Of a stretch of DNA of 28,022 bases, positions 23,847 through 28,022 are shown one piece after another. This DNA comes from UBA493 sp035655435. GTDB taxonomy: Archaea > Iainarchaeota > Iainarchaeia > Iainarchaeales > Iainarchaeaceae. The stretch spans positions 1 to 28,022 of the forward strand of contig DASRUN010000034.1 of NCBI GenBank assembly GCA_035655435.1. Direction: 5' to 3'. The first letter of the stretch is position 1. Each line of letters begins with the position of its first letter. The notes under the pieces are model-generated. The model ran no database searches and was not told where the DNA came from. It saw only the letters and a list, made by a program, of their open reading frames with translations. A program made the translations under genes and the position numbers.

Positions 23847-24636
23847 AGAAAGATCAAGAAGGGTAAAAAGATTGCGGGAAAAAAACCCGAAAATTTCCGA
23901 ATCAGAGCTCAAAGAAAAATCAACCGATCTCGCAATCAAGGAAGTTGACAAGTTTAAGCAGGAGAACAGCAGGTGGCCGGATCCGAAAGAGCTTGAGGCA
24001 ATGAGTGAAAACGTTTATGAACAATTGAAGTTTGAAATGGAAAAACCCCAAAGCACGGAACAGAAAACACCGGCACAAGAAAAAACCGTGAAAAAGTTTT
24101 CCGAAATAAATCCTGAAAAAAGTGATCAACCTGCAAGCTTTTTGGAGAGAAGAAGGGAAAAGCGTGAATTCGAGAGACAGGAAGCAGCTAGAAGAAAACA
24201 AAATGAGACAGGAAAAAAGCAAAAAGTCCCGAGCGAAATCAAAAATGAAAAAACAGGAACAAAAAACAATAAAAATGCGCCTGCAAAAAAGGCTTCTTCC
24301 ACGAAAGAGCTTTTTGGGGATGAATTAAAAGAAGAAATGCTTGCGGAAGATAAGGATCTGGGGGATTTCAAAAAATTGGTTGGATTAGAGGAGCTATCCT
24401 CATTGGAAGAAAACCTTGATGAAAAAAGCGATGTTGATCTAATTGACAAGGATACGGAAACGGATAACAATTCATGTCCAAATTGCAACAATAAAACCAA
24501 GGGAATAATTTATTGCCCGGGATGCGGAAACGCTTTCTGCGATCATTGTGCAAAAAAAATCGAGCCAATGGCGGACAGCATAAAATACACGTGCACGCAT
24601 TGTTCTTTTGAATTCAAAAAAAGAACTCATAGTTAG
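23839..24636 (+). CDS. Charged disordered protein with C-terminal multi-CxxC zinc domain
   Basis: 265 residues. The first 65 residues are helical and contain a W-P-D-P-K-E-L-E segment. The middle (about 70-165) is a disordered Lys/Glu/Gln linker, then an acidic helical block (about 170-205). The C-terminal 50 residues contain four C-x2-C pairs (C-P-N-C, C-P-G-C, C-D-H-C, C-T-H-C), enough for two interleaved zinc ions as in RING- or double-zinc-ribbon-like modules. It overlaps the upstream membrane protein gene. Its stop TAG interlocks with the stop of the convergent gene (TTAG). The function is unknown; a ubiquitin-like or nucleic-acid role is possible but unsupported. Confidence 0.78.
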   Translation: MAEERSRRVKRLREKNPKISESELKEKSTDLAIKEVDKFKQENSRWPDPKELEAMSENVYEQLKFEMEKPQSTEQKTPAQEKTVKKFSEINPEKSDQPASFLERRREKREFERQEAARRKQNETGKKQKVPSEIKNEKTGTKNNKNAPAKKASSTKELFGDELKEEMLAEDKDLGDFKKLVGLEELSSLEENLDEKSDVDLIDKDTETDNNSCPNCNNKTKGIIYCPGCGNAFCDHCAKKIEPMADSIKYTCTHCSFEFKKRTHS

Positions 24637-25454
24637 TCTGCTGCACCCGGATCCGCTTCCGGGTCAAATGGTTCACCGCAATTCCACGAAGGAAGAGGTG
24701 TTAAGGGAGTTTCAGCATAAAATAATCCATTTTCCCTATCAGGAGTTGTCCCAAGCCATGTTGCATCCCACATAATAAGATCTACTTGCGCATTAACACG
24801 GCCAGGTTCGCCGTCGGAAGCGATTTTTGAAAGCTTGATTTTTGCGCTCGCCTCTGAAGTTGGGCCAATGTTTGAGACAAGCCTTGTAAGGGCTTCTTTA
24901 AAGAATGAGTCAAAAGTTGATTCGGACTCTTCTCCTATTGCGCAGAAAAAATTGTAATGAGACGGGGTTCCGGCGCGGTAAATAGTATATCCTCTACCAC
25001 TAATAGGCACTTCTTCCTCAACAAAGTTTGTTGTGTGAACGTACATGAACACGATTTTTTTTTCAGCTTCATTTCCCGCAGTTGTGATTATGAAAATGTA
25101 ATCCAAATTGTCCTCTATAGGGCTTAGGATTCTTGAAATTGTTTTTCCGAGAACTTTGCGTGTTGGCTCGCTTAGTTCTTGGTCATCCGCAAAATCTTCT
25201 TTCAGGATTGCGGCAAGGTAATCTATTTCGGCATCGGGATCGTTTATGGATGCACCGGGATCCCTTGTTGTTGAACTGTAAAGAATTGTTTTGAGGGCGT
25301 TTGTGGCAAAGGTTACATTTAATTCATCATTTATCTGCTGTTTAACCGAATTTCCATAACTGTTTGCGAATCCGAATAAGAAAATCGAAAGAAATGTTAC
25401 TATCATGAGAAAGTAAAGCGCGTCCGTTACCGCTGCCTGGCCTTTTTGGTTCAT
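24633..25454 (-). CDS. Pilin-like secreted protein with class III signal peptide
   Basis: About 273 residues from ATG 25454, whose ATGA overlaps the stop of the upstream gene. The GTG at 25460 is also in frame but less likely. The N-terminus M-N-Q-K-G-Q-A-A-V-T-D-A-L-Y-F followed by a long hydrophobic helix (to residue about 29) is a class III prepilin-type signal processed by PibD/FlaK-type peptidases. The remainder is a mixed ectodomain with two cysteines near the end and Asp/Pro-rich C-terminus. It is the last gene of a minus-strand operon of envelope proteins. Likely a minor pilin, pseudopilin or filament-associated component. Confidence 0.8.
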   Translation of the reverse strand: MNQKGQAAVTDALYFLMIVTFLSIFLFGFANSYGNSVKQQINDELNVTFATNALKTILYSSTTRDPGASINDPDAEIDYLAAILKEDFADDQELSEPTRKVLGKTISRILSPIEDNLDYIFIITTAGNEAEKKIVFMYVHTTNFVEEEVPISGRGYTIYRAGTPSHYNFFCAIGEESESTFDSFFKEALTRLVSNIGPTSEASAKIKLSKIASDGEPGRVNAQVDLIMWDATWLGTTPDRENGLFYAETPLTPLPSWNCGEPFDPEADPGAAD

Positions 25455-25972
25455 TTCCACGCCACCACAAACAAGTGCATTGGTTTCACAATTTTTTCAT
25501 CCTCAACAACTATGGGAAAAATCCTTGTTACAACGGTATTGCTTTGCGATTCTTCCAACGAAAGATAATTTTTAACCAAATCAATTGAATCGTGTGATTC
25601 TGAATTTGAACAGACAAATGTATCATTTTCGGAATCAGTGAAAAATTTTACATCAAAAATTGATTTTACGTTTTCGTATCCATCACTATGTAATGTTCCT
25701 TGCGAAGATAATCCGGCCACATATTTAATGTTTACAGTGCCGACTCTTTCGCAAAGGCTTGCAAAATTGTCATAACCAAAAATGTAGCTGTTTGATTGGA
25801 GTGTTCTTGAAATTCGCATTACGGAAATATCATTGTCCACTTCCCTGTTTGTGTGGTCGAATGCGTTGAACGTGAGCGTGAAAGTGGAGAAGAACATTAC
25901 CAAACCAACTAATAGAGGAATTAGCGATGGAAGATCATCTCCAATTGGCCCGATAAATCCTCTTGCTAGCAT
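25451..25972 (-). CDS. Single-helix envelope protein of the pilin-like operon
   Basis: 173 residues with an N-terminal G/P-containing segment (G-F-I-G-P-I-G-D-D-L-P-S-L), then one hydrophobic helix (about 16-36) and a mixed ectodomain with two cysteines about 30 residues apart. There is no K-G-Q signal. It overlaps its upstream neighbour by 7 bp and its downstream neighbour by 4 bp (ATGA), so all three are translationally coupled. The role is inferred only from operon context. Confidence 0.78.
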   Translation of the reverse strand: MLARGFIGPIGDDLPSLIPLLVGLVMFFSTFTLTFNAFDHTNREVDNDISVMRISRTLQSNSYIFGYDNFASLCERVGTVNIKYVAGLSSQGTLHSDGYENVKSIFDVKFFTDSENDTFVCSNSESHDSIDLVKNYLSLEESQSNTVVTRIFPIVVEDEKIVKPMHLFVVAWK

Positions 25973-26661
25973 TTGAATCCTCCTTCATCCGAGCCGTCTG
26001 GAGATGGGGGGTGGACAGATTCGGATTTTCCCACAGCGGTTTTGTCTGCGGAACATGCTGCGCTTGGACATCCTATTACATACAAATAAGGTTTTCCGAG
26101 TTTTACTTCCCTTATCATTTCAATTGCATTCAATTGTATGTCCGCGGCTTGTGGATCAATGAAAATGCTGTCAACTTCAAAATCGTTGTCAGAGGGTCTT
26201 GAGTGGATCATGGAATCCGTGGGGTTTTCCCACTCATACTCGTAACCGAACAAACGGATTTCCGCATTTGTCCTAAAACTATCTGCCGCAATCGCATTCG
26301 GAGTATAATCTGTATCTGTTGTTGAATAAGATTTTTTTATTTCTTCTCTGGGGTAAACGCTGAAAACAAGTGAATTAATCGGATTTTCAGCATCTCCAAA
26401 TTCTATTTTCCTGATCTCAAGGACATAGTAAACTCTTTTCCCGGCAACATAAAAGTTTTCCGGCAATTGGAAATTGTCGCTGAAGCAAAAATTTGAGGAA
26501 TTTGCAAGCGCAAAAGATCTTTCTGTTAATCTTGAGGCAAGTTCTTTTGCCTCATTAACCGAGGAAATTTCGGCTAAACCCAAAGTAAAAAAACCTATGA
26601 TTGCAAACATTGCGGTAACTAAAATTAGAAGATTAAGTTTGCTTAAAATAAAACCAAGCAA
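25966..26661 (-). CDS. Single-helix secreted protein of the pilin-like operon
   Basis: 231 residues from TTG 26661, chosen because it lies 6 nt after the upstream stop and is preceded by AGAGGGTG. The N-terminal helix (about 7-31) is followed by a negatively charged or Asn-rich ectodomain, and four cysteines, three near the C-terminus (C-P-S-A-A-C and a terminal C). It has no standard class III motif, so cleavage is uncertain. It overlaps the next gene by 7 bp. Likely a structural or accessory partner of the neighbouring pilin-like proteins. Confidence 0.75.
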   Translation of the reverse strand: MLGFILSKLNLLILVTAMFAIIGFFTLGLAEISSVNEAKELASRLTERSFALANSSNFCFSDNFQLPENFYVAGKRVYYVLEIRKIEFGDAENPINSLVFSVYPREEIKKSYSTTDTDYTPNAIAADSFRTNAEIRLFGYEYEWENPTDSMIHSRPSDNDFEVDSIFIDPQAADIQLNAIEMIREVKLGKPYLYVIGCPSAACSADKTAVGKSESVHPPSPDGSDEGGFKC

Positions 26662-26667
26662 TGAAAA

Positions 26668-27282
26668 TCACACCCTCTTGTAAACACAAACCAATGGAGC
26701 TTGGCTGAAAAGGTTTGATTGCCTTATCAAAGTATAATCGCCTTGTTGTATTCCAACAAGGTGTGTTGTTGTAACTCCTTGAGGGCTTGTGTACTCTACT
26801 GTTTCATCGCTTTTCCATTCTACAACCTCAAAAGCATCACTGGGTTCAAGTGGGATAATAGGCGATCCACATGTTCCGGCGTCAGGAAAATCTGTGGCCG
26901 AGGAAATGTTCAAGCAACGCGTGCTTGAATATGTCCCTGATCCCGTGGTTCCGGTGAACCTTAAAATGGTGCATTGAGCAACGCTTCCTCCACAGATATT
27001 GGAACAATATACCTGTTCCCTTCGGTCAATGATCGCAAGTTCGCTTTCATCTTCATTAAAGCAGTTTGGAAGGCGCACCGAAAGCGTTACTTTTGATTTT
27101 GTTTCAACAACAGTTTCAATGCCCCTCTTTAGTTCCTCCATATTCTTGTTCAATATCCCGATACAGGTTTCCTCGTTCAGCGTGTCCAATGCCCTAAAGC
27201 CTATTACTATTACAAATGTCATTACAATGATTGCAATCAACAATTCGAAAGGGGCGGATTCCTGGCCTTTTTTGGAAAGCAT
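26668..27282 (-). CDS. Pilin-like secreted protein with class III signal peptide
   Basis: 204 residues starting at ATG 27282. The N-terminus M-L-S-K-K-G-Q-E-S-A-P-F-E followed by the hydrophobic helix L-L-I-A-I-I-V-M-T-F-V-I-V-I-G-F is a textbook archaeal class III signal: cleavage after G, leaving Q at the mature N-terminus and Glu near position +6. The ectodomain has eight or more cysteines, including C-S-N-I-C-G and C-G-S. It is upstream of the single-helix gene in one operon. Probable pilin or pseudopilin. Confidence 0.83.
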   Translation of the reverse strand: MLSKKGQESAPFELLIAIIVMTFVIVIGFRALDTLNEETCIGILNKNMEELKRGIETVVETKSKVTLSVRLPNCFNEDESELAIIDRREQVYCSNICGGSVAQCTILRFTGTTGSGTYSSTRCLNISSATDFPDAGTCGSPIIPLEPSDAFEVVEWKSDETVEYTSPQGVTTTHLVGIQQGDYTLIRQSNLFSQAPLVCVYKRV

Positions 27283-27333
27283 GATACAAAATGGGGAAAG
27301 TACTATTTATGTTTTATTAGTGGCAAAATAAAA

Positions 27334-27504
27334 TTATTTGTCCCCAACAATCGGCTGCCTTTGGACTATTTCCTGGCTTTGCTTGAACATGGGTTTTATG
27401 AGGGCAATAATGAGCACGGCTGCTATTATGAAAACTACGAGAAGATAAACCGAGTTCCACTCGCTTTGCGCCTTTTGCTCGAAAAGAATTTTTTTAATAT
27501 CCAT
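27334..27504 (-). CDS. 56-residue single-helix membrane protein
   Basis: A short frame starting at ATG 27504 and ending TAA 27334-27336. A charged N-terminus (M-D-I-K-K-I-L-F-E-Q-K-A-Q-S-E-W) precedes one hydrophobic helix (about residues 19-36), then a basic C-terminal tail ending P-I-V-G-D-K. It sits in the pilin-like operon between the KKGQ protein and the partial secreted protein, in the same direction, with clean spacing. The size and layout resemble small pilus or membrane accessory peptides, but no family is recognised. Confidence 0.68.
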   Translation of the reverse strand: MDIKKILFEQKAQSEWNSVYLLVVFIIAAVLIIALIKPMFKQSQEIVQRQPIVGDK

Positions 27505-27598
27505 GAAAATAATTAGTGTTTAAAGTTGTAATTAAAAGTATTGGAATTCCGAAAAATTGGTTTTTCGAATTGTTCGGCGGAAAATGAGTTATTCGGAT

Positions 27599-28022
27599 TT
27601 AGATACCCGGAACTACAATAACAATGCACGCCCTGCTTGAGCTTTCTCCAAAGCTGCAATCATCAAAAGAGGGCAATTCAAAATTATAAGTAAAATCGTT
27701 AATACCTCCATCGCCATCAATATCAGTTTCACTGTCGCAGTAAACAAGTATTCTCGCTTTTTGGGTGAAGGCACCGTCGTAAACAATATTAGTGCCTGTG
27801 CCGGCACCGGGTGTGCCATTGACCACAAAGTCTGTTTCTGCATTTGGAACATCCTCGCTTACTCCAACACAAATTTGATCCGGCGAAAGCGCTTTTGATT
27901 GATCTGCTATTGTTTTTGAGGTTAAATTTGAACCGTTTTCAAATGTAACGTTCTTGAATGCAGGACTCCCAATGTTGTCGATCTGTGTTTGAACGCTGCT
28001 TCCGGCAACCTCATTTGGATCT
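27599..28022 (-). CDS. Secreted protein of the pilin-like operon, C-terminal part (5' end outside window)
   Basis: The minus-strand frame is open from 28021 to the stop at 27599-27601, giving about 140 C-terminal residues. An internal GTG (27826) may be mistaken for a start. The sequence has Asp/Gly-rich turns (D-G-D-G-G-I-N-D) and four cysteines, and ends I-V-I-V-V-P-G-I. It is on the same strand as the pilin-like genes, so it may be the upstream member of that operon. Family unknown; probably an ectodomain. Confidence 0.7.
   Translation of the reverse strand, partial: DPNEVAGSSVQTQIDNIGSPAFKNVTFENGSNLTSKTIADQSKALSPDQICVGVSEDVPNAETDFVVNGTPGAGTGTNIVYDGAFTQKARILVYCDSETDIDGDGGINDFTYNFELPSFDDCSFGESSSRACIVIVVPGI

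Overview
The window looks like a chromosomal piece of an AT-rich archaeon, most likely a small-genome (DPANN-type) lineage such as Diapherotrites or Micrarchaeota. The assignment is inferred from gene content. Archaeal markers are a geranylgeranyl-reductase-family flavoprotein, a Dpo4-like polymerase with a PIP box, a PAC2 protein, a VirB11/FlaI-like ATPase with TadC-type membrane partners, and secreted proteins with class III (K-G-Q) prepilin-type signals. The tRNA carries no encoded CCA and has an insertion in its D-arm. Many starts lie about 26-29 nt from a TATA-like box, which suggests leaderless transcripts.

Layout. 1-3292: the end of an unknown secreted protein, then a surface protein with Ig/FN3-like domains and a C-terminal anchor. 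3341-8210: housekeeping genes (flavoprotein reductase, translesion polymerase, a membrane protein, and a K+-independent H+-pyrophosphatase sharing a palindromic TATA box with its divergent neighbour). 8221-9956: an accessory island holding a broken small ORF, two complete RelE-type toxin-antitoxin pairs, and tRNA-Gln(CUG). Partial copies of the tRNA 3' end lie before the first pair and between the two, the pattern left by repeated integration at a tRNA gene. The tRNA has a 41-nt D-arm insertion and long leader/trailer pairing. 10089-11295: small genes (DUF192, a zinc-knuckle protein, two unknowns). 11369-14483: a three-gene pilus/secretion motor (ATPase plus two TadC-like proteins). 14525-15112: a DUF4256 gene, probably acquired by transfer. 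15230-17569: PAC2 protein, a nine-repeat cysteine-rich surface protein, and a coiled-coil orphan. 17585-22156: a giant (about 1,520 aa) envelope protein on the minus strand, followed by a small membrane protein. 22884-24636: an overlapping pair, a membrane protein with a long disordered tail and a zinc-ribbon protein. 24633-28022: a minus-strand operon of six small envelope proteins, two with clear class III signal peptides, which looks like a pilin or pseudopilin cluster.

Functionally, the window is dominated by cell-envelope and surface biology. The motor genes at 11369-14483 could assemble the pilin-like products of 24633-28022, although the two loci are separated and on opposite strands. 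The most unusual region is the tRNA-Gln/toxin-antitoxin island at 8.2-10.0 kb.
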